Source: Leptolinea sp. (GTDB lineage Bacteria; Chloroflexota; Anaerolineae; Anaerolineales; Anaerolineaceae). From it: DNA of 9,693 bases. How positions within the stretch are numbered: position 1 is the first letter of the stretch; every line of letters begins with the position of its first letter. The stretch lies in contig JALHEL010000037.1 of the NCBI GenBank assembly GCA_022837205.1, positions 1 through 9,693 of the forward strand, read 5' to 3'. The notes beneath the pieces are model-generated. The model did no database searches. It was not told the DNA's origin and was given only the letters and a program-made list of their open reading frames with translations. This document shows, piece after piece, positions 1 through 7,372 of the stretch. A program made the translations under genes and the position numbers.

Positions 1-29
1 TTGACTTTTATCAACAAAATTCTTAGAAT
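1..29 (+). promoter_or_regulatory. Sigma-A type promoter for dtd-uvrC
   Basis: A -35 box TTGACT (1-6) and a -10 box TAGAAT (24-29) are separated by exactly 17 bp; each matches the consensus at five of six positions. Transcription would begin near position 36, about 30 nt before the dtd start. A second -10-like hexamer, TATGAT, lies at 32-37. The -35 sits at the first base of the window, so upstream control elements are not visible. Confidence 0.6.
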
Positions 30-64
30 CTTATGATAAAAATAATTAGGCGGAATTTGAAAAG

Positions 65-502
65 ATGAAAGCGGTTATACAGCGTGTCAGTCGGGCTTCG
101 GTCACCGTCGATGGGCGGTTAATCAGCCGTATCGGGACCGGTTTGCTGGTTCTTTTAGGAGTTGAAGAAGGAGATACCCGAGAAAATGCGCTTGCGATGG
201 CAAAGAAAACTGCCGCATTGCGAATATTTCGGGATGAAAACGATAAAATGAACCTTTCTGTTCGGGATTGCGCCGGGGAAGCGATTGTTGTTTCCCAATT
301 CACCTTATGTGCGGATACACGGAAGGGGAATCGACCTTCTTTCATCCGGGCCGCTGCACCGGAAATCGCCGCTCCGCTGGTGGATCTGTTCGCAGAGTCG
401 ATGCGAGAACAGGGTGTCCCGACACAGAAGGGTCTTTTCGGGGCGGATATGAAAGTCGAACTCTTAAATGACGGACCGGTGACCATCCTGCTGGAAAATT
501 AG
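65..502 (+). CDS. dtd: D-aminoacyl-tRNA deacylase
   Basis: This cytosolic proofreading enzyme hydrolyses D-aminoacyl-tRNAs (for example D-Tyr-tRNA) and mischarged Gly-tRNA(Ala), keeping D-amino acids out of translation. The 145-residue product matches the usual length of the family and starts with the typical MKAVIQRVSRASV. Both signature motifs are present: SQFTLCAD at residues 77-84, and NDGPVT at 135-140, which carries the Gly-cisPro motif (G137-P138) used for chiral selection. The ATG at 65 is preceded only by a weak, rather distant ribosome site (AGGCGG, 48-53). The stop codon lies 2 nt before uvrC, so the two genes are almost certainly co-transcribed from the promoter at the left edge. 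Nothing is truncated. Confidence 0.95.
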   Translation: MKAVIQRVSRASVTVDGRLISRIGTGLLVLLGVEEGDTRENALAMAKKTAALRIFRDENDKMNLSVRDCAGEAIVVSQFTLCADTRKGNRPSFIRAAAPEIAAPLVDLFAESMREQGVPTQKGLFGADMKVELLNDGPVTILLEN

Positions 503-504
503 TT

Positions 505-2367
505 ATGGAAATCAGTCCGAAAATTCAGGGAATTTTAGAGACGCTGCCGAATAAACCCGGTTGTTATCTGATGAAAAACGCCGATGACAAAATCATTTAT
601 GTCGGTAAAGCGATCAATCTGCGTCACCGGGTCCGTTCCTATTTTCAAAACAGTGTGAAGCATACGGTAAAAACCCGCCAGATGGTCAGTCATATTGATC
701 ATATCGACTGGATTGTGGTGGAATCCGAGCTGGAAGCGCTGATTCTTGAAATGAATCTGATTAAAAAGAATCGGCCGCAATACAATATTCAGCTCAAAGA
801 CGATAAACGCTATCCTTATATTAAAATCGAATTTCAAAATCCGTACCCGCGGATTCTGGTTACCCGCCAAATGGTTCAGGATGGGTCGCGATATTTCGGC
901 CCGTATACGAGTGTTTGGGCGGTGCATCAAACATTGGATTTGCTGCGGCGTATCTTCCCTTATTTGACCTGTGATCGGGAGATCACCGGTCAGGACAGTC
1001 GACCTTGCCTGTACTATGATATAAAACTTTGTTCCGGTCCTTGTATCAATGCAATCTCGCAAGCGGATTATTATGCGATGATGGAAGATATTGCCTCTTT
1101 TCTGGAGGGGAAAACCGCCGACATTGTAAACCGGCTCCAAAAGCAGATGAGCGATGCCGCGGAGAATTTGAACTTTGAACGGGCTGCCGCCCTGCGAGAT
1201 CAAATTCAGGCTATTGATCGGGTAGTCGAAAAGCAGAAAATTGTGAGTAATGATGATACCGATTCGGATGTGATAGCCATTGCGCGCTCGGAAAAAGAAG
1301 CCTGTATTCAGCTGTTCTATATTCGAAACGGGAAATTGATCGGCCAGGAATATTTCATTATGAAAGGGACGGAGGATGAAGCCGATCAGGAAGTGGTTTC
1401 CGAATTTATCAAGCAATTTTACAGCGATGCGGCGACGATTCCGCCTCAAATGCTGCTTCCCGTTGAGTTGGAAGAACATCGCATTATCCAACAATGGCTG
1501 CGTCAACAAAGAGGAGGCAAAAAATTTACGCTCAAAGTGCCCAAAACCGGTAACGAAAAGGACCTGGTGAATATGGCTGCCGAAAATGCAATCGAAACGC
1601 TTCGGGCGCTCAAAACGCAATGGGAGAATGATACCAACAAACAAAGCGAAGCATTGACTGAACTGCAATCGGCACTGCAGCTGCCCGAACCGCCGAATCG
1701 AATCGAATGTTATGATATTTCCAACACACAAGGAACGTTGTCGGTCGGATCCATGGTTGTTTTTGAGCAGGGAGTTCCGAAGAAAAACTTGTATCGACGT
1801 TTTAATATCAAAACAGTCGAAGGACCGAACGATTTTGACAGTATGACGGAAGTACTTACCCGCCGGATGAAGCGTTGGCAATCCGCGAGCGAGAAGGATA
1901 ACAAAACAGGGGGCAAAATCGATCCCTCATTTTCTGTTCTGCCCGATTTGATCATCATCGACGGCGGAAAAGGCCAGCTGGGGCGCGCGGTCGAAGTGCT
2001 CAAGGATTTCGATCTGCTTGATCGTGTTCACGTCGTCGGTCTTGCCAAACGCGAGGAAGAAATATTTATGCCTTTTCATTCCGATCCGATAATCCTTCCG
2101 CGTAATTCCGAAGGACTCTATCTGGTTCAGCGCATTCGGGATGAAGCTCATCGTTTTGCCATCACCGCTCATCGCGGAAGACGAACGAAGGAGGGGCTGG
2201 CTTCTCAACTCGAGAAAATCCCGGGTATCGGGCCGGTTAAACGGAAAGCGTTGCTGAAAAAATTCGGCAGTATCGATGTCATCGCCGCCGCATCCAAGGA
2301 AGAACTGATGTTGACGGACGGTATCACTTCCTCTTTGGCGGATGCAATTCGCGATTATTTCGGATGA
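505..2367 (+). CDS. uvrC: Excinuclease ABC subunit C (UvrC)
   Basis: This is the nuclease of bacterial nucleotide excision repair, making the 3' and 5' incisions around a lesion after UvrA and UvrB load. The 620-residue protein has full family length. The N-terminal GIY-YIG domain covers about 13-90 (GCY at 19-21, YVG at 32-34, acidic ESELEALILE around 73-82). Cysteines C156, C168, C176 and C180 (C-x11-C-x7-C-x3-C) match the spacing reported for the [4Fe-4S] site of E. coli UvrC. A UVR motif for UvrB contact lies at about 205-238. The RNase H-like nuclease has ECYDISNTQGT (D404), IIIDGGKGQ (D486) and DEAHR (H549), the expected catalytic residues. A C-terminal helix-hairpin-helix pair includes IPGIGPVKRKALLKKFG (572-588). 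It starts 2 nt after dtd and has no strong ribosome site of its own, which suggests translational coupling. No convincing terminator follows it. Confidence 0.97.
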   Translation: MEISPKIQGILETLPNKPGCYLMKNADDKIIYVGKAINLRHRVRSYFQNSVKHTVKTRQMVSHIDHIDWIVVESELEALILEMNLIKKNRPQYNIQLKDDKRYPYIKIEFQNPYPRILVTRQMVQDGSRYFGPYTSVWAVHQTLDLLRRIFPYLTCDREITGQDSRPCLYYDIKLCSGPCINAISQADYYAMMEDIASFLEGKTADIVNRLQKQMSDAAENLNFERAAALRDQIQAIDRVVEKQKIVSNDDTDSDVIAIARSEKEACIQLFYIRNGKLIGQEYFIMKGTEDEADQEVVSEFIKQFYSDAATIPPQMLLPVELEEHRIIQQWLRQQRGGKKFTLKVPKTGNEKDLVNMAAENAIETLRALKTQWENDTNKQSEALTELQSALQLPEPPNRIECYDISNTQGTLSVGSMVVFEQGVPKKNLYRRFNIKTVEGPNDFDSMTEVLTRRMKRWQSASEKDNKTGGKIDPSFSVLPDLIIIDGGKGQLGRAVEVLKDFDLLDRVHVVGLAKREEEIFMPFHSDPIILPRNSEGLYLVQRIRDEAHRFAITAHRGRRTKEGLASQLEKIPGIGPVKRKALLKKFGSIDVIAAASKEELMLTDGITSSLADAIRDYFG

Positions 2368-2405
2368 AGAACAGTGACTGCGCTTTTTTACGCCTCGAAT
2401 GAAAG

Positions 2406-2411
2406 TATAAT
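2406..2411 (+). promoter_or_regulatory. Possible -10 box for the LUD-domain gene
   Basis: A perfect TATAAT lies in the 88-bp gap between uvrC and the LUD-domain gene, about 45 bp before the start codon. At the proper distance upstream only a T-rich CTTTTT (2383-2388) is seen, which is a poor -35 box, and there is no extended -10 TG. The call rests on the -10 match and its position. Read-through from uvrC is also possible because I see no terminator between the two genes. Confidence 0.35.
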
Positions 2412-2455
2412 TAATTGATAGCAATATTCTCAATTAAACAAGAAAGGGATTGATG

Positions 2456-3097
2456 ATGGAAAAAACTGCGGAACAAATTCGCTATGATAAATTGGGTGAA
2501 ACGGTTGCCAAGGCGTTGCGCAAGAGGTTCTTTGATGCCTGGTATTTCGATAACAAAGAAGCAGCAGTGGCTCAAGCGCTGAGCCTGATTCCGGAAGGGA
2601 CTTCTGTCTCTTGGGGCGGATCGATGTCAATCGTAGAAGTGGGTTTAAAGGATAAAATCCAAAACGGAAAATATAAACTGATTGATCGTGATACGGCAAA
2701 AACTCCCGAGGAACGAATTGAGATCATGCGACAGGCGCTGTTGGCCGATACCTTTTTGATGAGTGCCAACGCTATCAGTGAAGACGGCCAACTGTTTAAT
2801 GTGGATGGGAACGGCAACCGTCTCGCTGCATTGCTGTACGGACCGAAGCAGGTCATTGTCATTGCCGGCGTGAATAAAATCGCTCATACGGCTGCGGATG
2901 CGCTGGAACGGGCTCGGACGATTGCGGCACCGACGAACATTTCCCGCTTTGACGTAGCGACGCCGTGCAAAATCACCGGTACTTGTTCGGACTGTACGAC
3001 GGCGGAGAGCCAGTGCGCTCAAATTGTCCAAACCCGCATCTGCCGGCCGGCCGGAAGGATCAAAGTGATTTTGGTCGGTACCAAGCTCGGATATTAA
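2456..3097 (+). CDS. LUD-domain protein (LutC/YkgG-like, DUF162)
   Basis: The 213-residue product matches the LUD family (LutC/YkgG-like; named for lactate utilization). Known members act in LutABC-type L-lactate oxidation, but stand-alone versions such as this have no firm function. Family features seen are SWGGSMS (52-58) and the glycine/asparagine-rich NVDGNGNRLAALLYGP (115-130). The C-terminal half carries cysteines at 171, 177, 180, 187 and 196, beginning TPCKITGTCSDC, a pattern that could bind a metal or an Fe-S cluster. No membrane segment or signal peptide is apparent. Three consecutive start candidates occur: TTG 2450, ATG 2453 and ATG 2456. I chose 2456 because the ribosome site AAAGGGA (2443-2449) is then best spaced. 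No lutA or lutB lies nearby, so a lactate role cannot be inferred from context. Confidence 0.85.
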   Translation: MEKTAEQIRYDKLGETVAKALRKRFFDAWYFDNKEAAVAQALSLIPEGTSVSWGGSMSIVEVGLKDKIQNGKYKLIDRDTAKTPEERIEIMRQALLADTFLMSANAISEDGQLFNVDGNGNRLAALLYGPKQVIVIAGVNKIAHTAADALERARTIAAPTNISRFDVATPCKITGTCSDCTTAESQCAQIVQTRICRPAGRIKVILVGTKLGY

Positions 3098-3151
3098 TCA
3101 TCAAGGATTCCAATAATCGTCAGAGACTGTCAGCAATTTTTGGGAAAGTGT

Positions 3152-3180
3152 TTGACAATCATTGTTCTTTATGTTCTAAT
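3152..3180 (+). promoter_or_regulatory. Sigma-A promoter for the metK riboswitch transcript
   Basis: A perfect -35 TTGACA (3152-3157) is followed, after a 17-bp spacer, by TCTAAT (3175-3180), which matches the -10 consensus at five of six positions. The transcript would begin near 3187, about 30 nt before the first paired strand of the SAM riboswitch. Its position between the LUD gene and the aptamer shows that metK is its own transcription unit. Confidence 0.8.
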
Positions 3181-3214
3181 AGGAAGAATTAAAAATTTAT
3201 AAGCCCCTGAATGG

Positions 3215-3370
<156 letters not shown>

Positions 3371-3383
3371 GGAGGATATCGTT

Positions 3384-4598
3384 ATGTCAACATTTATGAA
3401 TTCCCCGAAGTACCTTTTTACTTCGGAATCCGTCACAGAAGGCCATCCGGATAAAATCTGCGATCAAATCAGTGATGCGATATTGGACGCTTGTCTGGAA
3501 CAAGACCCGTATTCACGGGTTGCCTGTGAAACATCCGTCAAAACCGGTTTTGTTCTGGTTTACGGGGAAATCACCACACAGGCGTTTGTCAATTTTGATG
3601 AGCTGGTTCGCAAAGTGGTTCTCGACATCGGCTATGATTCGAGTGAAAAATGCTTCGATGGGCATACTTGTGGGATTCTTTCTGCGATTTCCACACAATC
3701 ACCGGATATTGCGCTGGGAGTGGATAAAGCGCAGGAAGCGAAACGGGGAGAATTCGGAGAAGTCGATTTCGAAGAGGTTGGCGCCGGCGATCAGGGGATG
3801 ATGTTCGGTTATGCCTGTAATGAGACACCGGTTTACATGCCTATGCCGATTTATCTCTCCCATCGTCTGACCGAAAAACTCTCCGAAGTCCGTAAAAACG
3901 GGACTTTACCTTGGGTCTATCCCGACGGCAAAAGTCAGGTGACGATCGAATATTCCTACGGAAAGCCGAAACGGGTGGACACGGTTGTCATCAGTACGCA
4001 ACATTCCGCATCCATGCGGGATAAGCACGATGAAATCGAAGCTGCCGTTCGCAAATATGTGATCGACCCGGTATTACCGAAAGAGTTGGTCGACCGAGAC
4101 CTGAAGGTATTTGTCAACCCCACCGGTGAATTTATTATCGGCGGTCCGCAGGGAGATTCGGGCTTGACCGGCCGGAAAATCATTGTGGATACTTACGGCG
4201 GTATGGGACGGCACGGCGGCGGATCGTTCAGCGGTAAAGACTGTACCAAGGTCGATCGTTCAGCCAGTTATGCGACCCGTTGGGTGGCTAAAAATATCGT
4301 CGCAGCCGGCTTGGCGGAACGCTGCGAAATTCAGATTTCCTATGCCATCGGTGTGGCGAAACCGATCAGCATCAATGTCGAAACCTTCGGAACGGGGAAG
4401 ATATCGGACGAGGAAATCGTGCGGCTGATCGATCGAAATTTTGATTTACGGCCGGGCGCGATTATCAAACGGCTGAATCTGCGCCGTCCGATTTATCGCA
4501 AGACTTCGAATTACGGCCATTTCGGTCGTGAAGATGCGGATTTCACTTGGGAGAAACTGGATATGGCGGAAGCTTTACGCCGCGATGCCGGACTCTGA
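3384..4598 (+). CDS. metK: S-adenosylmethionine synthetase (methionine adenosyltransferase)
   Basis: This cytosolic enzyme makes S-adenosylmethionine from methionine and ATP, releasing phosphate and pyrophosphate. The 404-residue product has the usual bacterial length. Seen motifs include TEGHPDK (18-24), signature 1 GAGDQGMMFGYA (133-144), GDSGLTGRK (257-265) and signature 2 GGGSFSGKD (278-286), the glycine-rich phosphate-binding loop. The C-terminal region is intact, with LRRPIYRKTSNYGHFGRED. The start is the ATG at 3384, placed 8 nt after GGAGG (3371-3375); an in-frame TTG at 3369 overlaps that ribosome site and is unlikely to be used. The gene is controlled by the SAM-I riboswitch directly upstream and is followed by the strong hairpin at 4631-4671, so it is probably monocistronic. 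Confidence 0.98.
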   Translation: MSTFMNSPKYLFTSESVTEGHPDKICDQISDAILDACLEQDPYSRVACETSVKTGFVLVYGEITTQAFVNFDELVRKVVLDIGYDSSEKCFDGHTCGILSAISTQSPDIALGVDKAQEAKRGEFGEVDFEEVGAGDQGMMFGYACNETPVYMPMPIYLSHRLTEKLSEVRKNGTLPWVYPDGKSQVTIEYSYGKPKRVDTVVISTQHSASMRDKHDEIEAAVRKYVIDPVLPKELVDRDLKVFVNPTGEFIIGGPQGDSGLTGRKIIVDTYGGMGRHGGGSFSGKDCTKVDRSASYATRWVAKNIVAAGLAERCEIQISYAIGVAKPISINVETFGTGKISDEEIVRLIDRNFDLRPGAIIKRLNLRRPIYRKTSNYGHFGREDADFTWEKLDMAEALRRDAGL

Positions 4599-4630
4599 AG
4601 CAAGAAGCGATTTTTGCAAAATTAAAAAGC

Positions 4631-4671
4631 AATCCCCATTTTCGGTTTGCCAACCGGGAATGGGGATTTTT
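4631..4671. terminator. Bidirectional intrinsic terminator between metK and buk
   Basis: AATCCCCATT (4631-4640) pairs perfectly with AATGGGGATT (4659-4668). The stem continues inward through two T-G wobbles and CGGTT/AACCG (4643-4647 with 4652-4656), leaving a TGCC loop. On the plus strand it runs into TTTTT, ending metK. On the minus strand the stem is followed by GCTTTTTAAT, so the same hairpin can end the convergent iorA-iorB-ptb-buk transcript, whose last stop codon lies 55 bp away. Confidence 0.88.
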
Positions 4672-4725
4672 ATATCTGCAAATCGCGAAGAATGTTCCTC
4701 TATATGCCGGGCTGTTTCTCTATCC

Positions 4726-5802
4726 TTACAGGTTTTCCACACGATGGAATGTTTTGGCGCTTTCTTCTCCCCGTAAAACTCGAAGGCCTCCCAAAGCCAG
4801 CGCGTTCATTTCATCTTCCCCCGGATAAACGATTACGGGAGCTAAAAAAGAAACATAATGTTTGATCCCTTCGGTGACATAATCGGAATGAGCGATCCCG
4901 CCCGTCAAAAGAATGGCGTCGATTGTTCCACAGACGCCGGGAGCGATTTTTCCGATATTTTTAGCAATGTTCAGGATCATGGCATCGTAAATAAGCTTGG
5001 CATGTTCATCCCCCGCGGCGATTCGCTCTTCCACTTTTCGGCTGTCGGTCGTTCCCAGATGCGCCATCAGACCACCCTGATTCTTCACCAACTTCATCAT
5101 GCCTTTGTAGGTTGCGCCCGGTTCGAAGCATTCCCGAATGACATCAAACATCGGTAAACCGCCGGTGCGTTCGGGAGAAAACGGTCCCTCTTCGTCCGTG
5201 ATAAAATCTTCGATCCGTCCGTTATGATGCAGATTCACCGAAATGCCCCCTCCCAAATGGGCGACAATGACGGTAATATCCCGATAGTTTTTTCCCTGTT
5301 CCCGGGCATAGCGCATCGCTGCAGCTCGTGTATTGAGATTATGCCCCATGCCTTTGCGTTGCATGGACGGCAGACCGGTTATCTTATTGATGGGTGTCAA
5401 TTCATCCACCGTAACCCCGTCATAAATAAAAGCGGGAATTCCCAACCGGTTTGCGATATCATAAGCGATCATGGCACCGACATTGGAAGCATGCTCGTTA
5501 CGCGGGCGATTTCTTAATTGCCAAACCATATCGTCGTTGATCCGATAAGCTCCCGCTTCAATGGGAGGAAGCAATCCGCCCCGAGAGACGATTGCCGTCA
5601 GCGAGTTCAGCGGAATCCGGTGTTGTTCGAGGGATCGCAGCACCAAATCACGGCGAAAGGCATATTGATCCGCCACGCAATCAAAAGGGGCTAATTCTTC
5701 GGGCGTATGAACGATGGATTCCGTATACACCGGTGTTTCGTCATCATATACAGCCAATTTGGTGGATGTGGATCCGGGGTTCAGAATCAGCAGACGTTCC
5801 AT
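4726..5802 (-). CDS. buk: Butyrate kinase-family acyl kinase
   Basis: Acyl kinases of this family transfer phosphate from an acyl phosphate to ADP, giving ATP and a free carboxylate. The 358-residue product has the length usual for butyrate kinase, shorter than acetate kinase. Motifs of the acetokinase/ASKHA fold are seen: NPGSTSTK (8-15, the phosphate-1 loop), AHLGGGISV (181-189), EGPFSPERTGGLP (205-217), LTGGIAHS (299-306) and PGEDEMNALALG (327-338). The start is the ATG at 5802, 7 nt after AGGAG (5810-5814); a longer upstream reading frame has no better site. It begins 10 bp after ptb ends, so the pair is co-transcribed as the last genes of the operon. Given iorAB upstream, the physiological substrate may be an aryl- or branched-chain acyl phosphate rather than butyryl phosphate. 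That substrate is inferred, not visible. Confidence 0.93.
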   Translation of the reverse strand: MERLLILNPGSTSTKLAVYDDETPVYTESIVHTPEELAPFDCVADQYAFRRDLVLRSLEQHRIPLNSLTAIVSRGGLLPPIEAGAYRINDDMVWQLRNRPRNEHASNVGAMIAYDIANRLGIPAFIYDGVTVDELTPINKITGLPSMQRKGMGHNLNTRAAAMRYAREQGKNYRDITVIVAHLGGGISVNLHHNGRIEDFITDEEGPFSPERTGGLPMFDVIRECFEPGATYKGMMKLVKNQGGLMAHLGTTDSRKVEERIAAGDEHAKLIYDAMILNIAKNIGKIAPGVCGTIDAILLTGGIAHSDYVTEGIKHYVSFLAPVIVYPGEDEMNALALGGLRVLRGEESAKTFHRVENL

Positions 5803-5812
5803 AACATTTCTC

Positions 5813-6721
5813 CTATTTTTGCGAAACCAGAGCACTGATGACGATCGACAGATATTTTTCTTCCGCTGAGGAACCGCGGCTGGTCATCACGACCGGACAT
5901 TTCGCGCCGACCACAAAACCCGCCAGCTTTGCACCGCAGGTGACTGCCAGCATTTTTCCCATAATATTGCCGGCATGGATATTGGGAGCCAGCAAAATAT
6001 CGCAATCACCCGCGCAGGGGCTGCGAAAATCTTTCAGCTCGGCGATCTCACGCGATACCGCACAATCATAGGAAATTGGTCCTTCGACGATACATCCGCT
6101 GATTTCTCCCCGCCGATTCATTTCTTTCAATGCGTTTCCGTCTACTGTTTCCGGCATTTTGGGATTTACTTTCTCGATGCAAGCCAGCACTCCCACTTTG
6201 GGACATTCGTATCCGATGGCATGGAACGTCTCGACGGTGTTTTCGATAATACATTTTTTCTGTTGCAGATCGGGATAGGTAACCATTCCGCCGTCCACCG
6301 GTGCCAGCAGTTTGTGATAGGTGGGAACTTCAAAGACGGTAAAATGGGACATGATTCCGCCACGACTCAACCCGTGCTCCTTGTCGACCACCGCTTTCAA
6401 TAAAACGGCCGTTTCCATCCGACCTTTCATCAGGAAATCCGCTCCGCCCCGGCGAACCAAGTCCACCGCCACACGGGCGGATTCCGCCGGATCGGGAACA
6501 TCATAAATATCTTCCGCCGGGATGTTTTTCCCCAGTTTCTCCAAGACGGTGAGGATCTCCGCCTTGTCGCCGACCAAAACGGGAAGAATAATTTCTTCGT
6601 CTCGAGCGTGCAGCACCGCCTCAATCGTATGTTCGTCACCGGCGGCTGCGACCGCCAGCCTGGCTTTTCGAGGCTTGTTCTTTACGGTATGAATTAACTC
6701 AGCAAATGTTCTGTATTCCAT
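5813..6721 (-). CDS. ptb: Phosphate butyryltransferase-family phosphotransacylase
   Basis: The enzyme exchanges the CoA of an acyl-CoA for inorganic phosphate, supplying the acyl phosphate used by the adjacent kinase. The 302-residue length suits phosphate butyryltransferase (PTA_PTB family). Conserved stretches are DFLMKGRMETAVLLKAVVD (95-113) with the following GLSRGG, EGPISYDCAVSREIAE (213-228), CDILLAPNIHAGNIMGKML (240-258) and the C-terminal SSAEEKYLS (284-292). The ATG at 6721 has AAAGGA (6727-6732) at short spacing. A 69-bp gap separates it from iorB, the longest in the operon, and contains a 14-bp palindrome. Members of this family often accept several short or branched acyl-CoAs. Context with iorAB points to arylacetyl-CoA or similar as a possible substrate. 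Phosphate acetyltransferase is less likely because of the pairing with a butyrate-type kinase. Confidence 0.92.
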   Translation of the reverse strand: MEYRTFAELIHTVKNKPRKARLAVAAAGDEHTIEAVLHARDEEIILPVLVGDKAEILTVLEKLGKNIPAEDIYDVPDPAESARVAVDLVRRGGADFLMKGRMETAVLLKAVVDKEHGLSRGGIMSHFTVFEVPTYHKLLAPVDGGMVTYPDLQQKKCIIENTVETFHAIGYECPKVGVLACIEKVNPKMPETVDGNALKEMNRRGEISGCIVEGPISYDCAVSREIAELKDFRSPCAGDCDILLAPNIHAGNIMGKMLAVTCGAKLAGFVVGAKCPVVMTSRGSSAEEKYLSIVISALVSQK

Positions 6722-6755
6722 GGAGTTCCTTTTCCCCGAAGGACCGGCCCGATTG

Positions 6756-6769
6756 AACCGGTACCGGTT
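6756..6769. repeat. Perfect 14-bp palindrome between iorB and ptb
   Basis: AACCGGTACCGGTT is fully self-complementary and sits in the 69-bp gap between the iorB stop and the ptb start. Weaker flanking complementarity, with CGG/CCG at the edges, could extend it into a hairpin in the mRNA. There is no T tract, so it is not a normal terminator. It might be an mRNA processing or stability element, or a protein-binding site. Confidence 0.5.
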
Positions 6770-6790
6770 TCGACCGAGGATCTTTATTCA

Positions 6791-7372
6791 TCACTCCGCA
6801 ACCGCAGCCATTCCGGCTTCCAAAGCTTTGCGGTTGACGGTTACAAAGCGGGGCTTAATGTTGTCGGTTAATGCCGCATCCCAATCCAACGCTTCCAGTT
6901 TCATCAGTTTTATCAATGCTCCTAACAAAACAATATTCATGCTTTTGGAATTGCCTAATTCGGTTGCGATCTTTGCGGCGTCGAGCACTTTGGTGTTTAC
7001 CAGAGTCTTCAGTTGTTCGATGCAATCTGCCGGATAGGTTTCCTGCCCCGAAAGGGTGGTGGCTGTCGGTATCCGATAATCATTGACCACTGCCACTCCG
7101 TCTTTTTTTAATCCGTCTAAATAACGCAGGGCTTCCATCGCCTCAAAGGAGACCAAAATATCCGCACTTCCTTTTCCGATGATGGGAGAATAAACCTTAT
7201 CTCCGTAACGTACCTGAGTGACGACACTGCCGCCGCGTTGACTCATCCCATGAATTTCACTCATTTTAACGTCATAACCGGCCGCTACCAAGGCTGTCGA
7301 AAGGATCTTGCTGGCTAAAATGGTACCTTGACCGCCGACACCGCAAAGTAAAATATTTTTTACTTCAGACAT
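6791..7372 (-). CDS. iorB: Indolepyruvate:ferredoxin oxidoreductase, beta subunit
   Basis: This is the small subunit of the thiamine-diphosphate enzyme that oxidatively decarboxylates arylpyruvates (indolepyruvate, phenylpyruvate, hydroxyphenylpyruvate) with CoA and ferredoxin. The 193-residue product is a single POR/KOR gamma-type domain of normal length for IorB. It opens with NILLCGVGGQGTILASKIL, followed by the conserved SEIHGMSQRGGSVVTQVR and a central DILVSFEAMEALRYL. The ATG at 7372 is preceded by GGAGGA (7381-7386) at 8-nt spacing; in-frame codons further upstream lie inside iorA and were rejected. It overlaps the end of iorA by 8 nt (ATGTCTGA), a typical arrangement for translational coupling of two subunits made in equal amounts. 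Confidence 0.93.
   Translation of the reverse strand: MSEVKNILLCGVGGQGTILASKILSTALVAAGYDVKMSEIHGMSQRGGSVVTQVRYGDKVYSPIIGKGSADILVSFEAMEALRYLDGLKKDGVAVVNDYRIPTATTLSGQETYPADCIEQLKTLVNTKVLDAAKIATELGNSKSMNIVLLGALIKLMKLEALDWDAALTDNIKPRFVTVNRKALEAGMAAVAE

Noticed and set aside
46..486. Minus-strand open frame of 146 codons opposite dtd
   Set aside because: It mirrors the intact dtd gene almost end to end and shows no family features.
535..1881. Long open frame (448 codons) on the minus strand opposite uvrC
   Set aside because: It lies wholly inside the well-supported uvrC gene, its translation has no recognisable motifs, and I see no ribosome site for it. It is a shadow of uvrC codon use.
2368..2405. 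Possible terminator after uvrC (T-run at 2384-2389)
   Set aside because: The T-run is not preceded by a stable GC-rich stem; only three-base complementarities are found, so I do not call a terminator.
1927..2433. Minus-strand open frame overlapping the end of uvrC and the following gap
   Set aside because: Most of it is antisense to the UvrC nuclease and HhH regions. The predicted protein is low in recognisable structure and has no supported start.
2456..3097. Part of a lutABC lactate oxidation operon
   Set aside because: Neighbours are uvrC and metK and no Fe-S oxidoreductase partner is present, so lactate use is not supported here.
4726..5802. Acetate kinase instead of butyrate kinase
   Set aside because: The 358-residue length, the NPGSTSTK N-terminal motif and the pairing with a phosphate butyryltransferase fit butyrate kinase. 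Acetate kinase is about 400 residues and usually has an NAGSSSLK-type motif.
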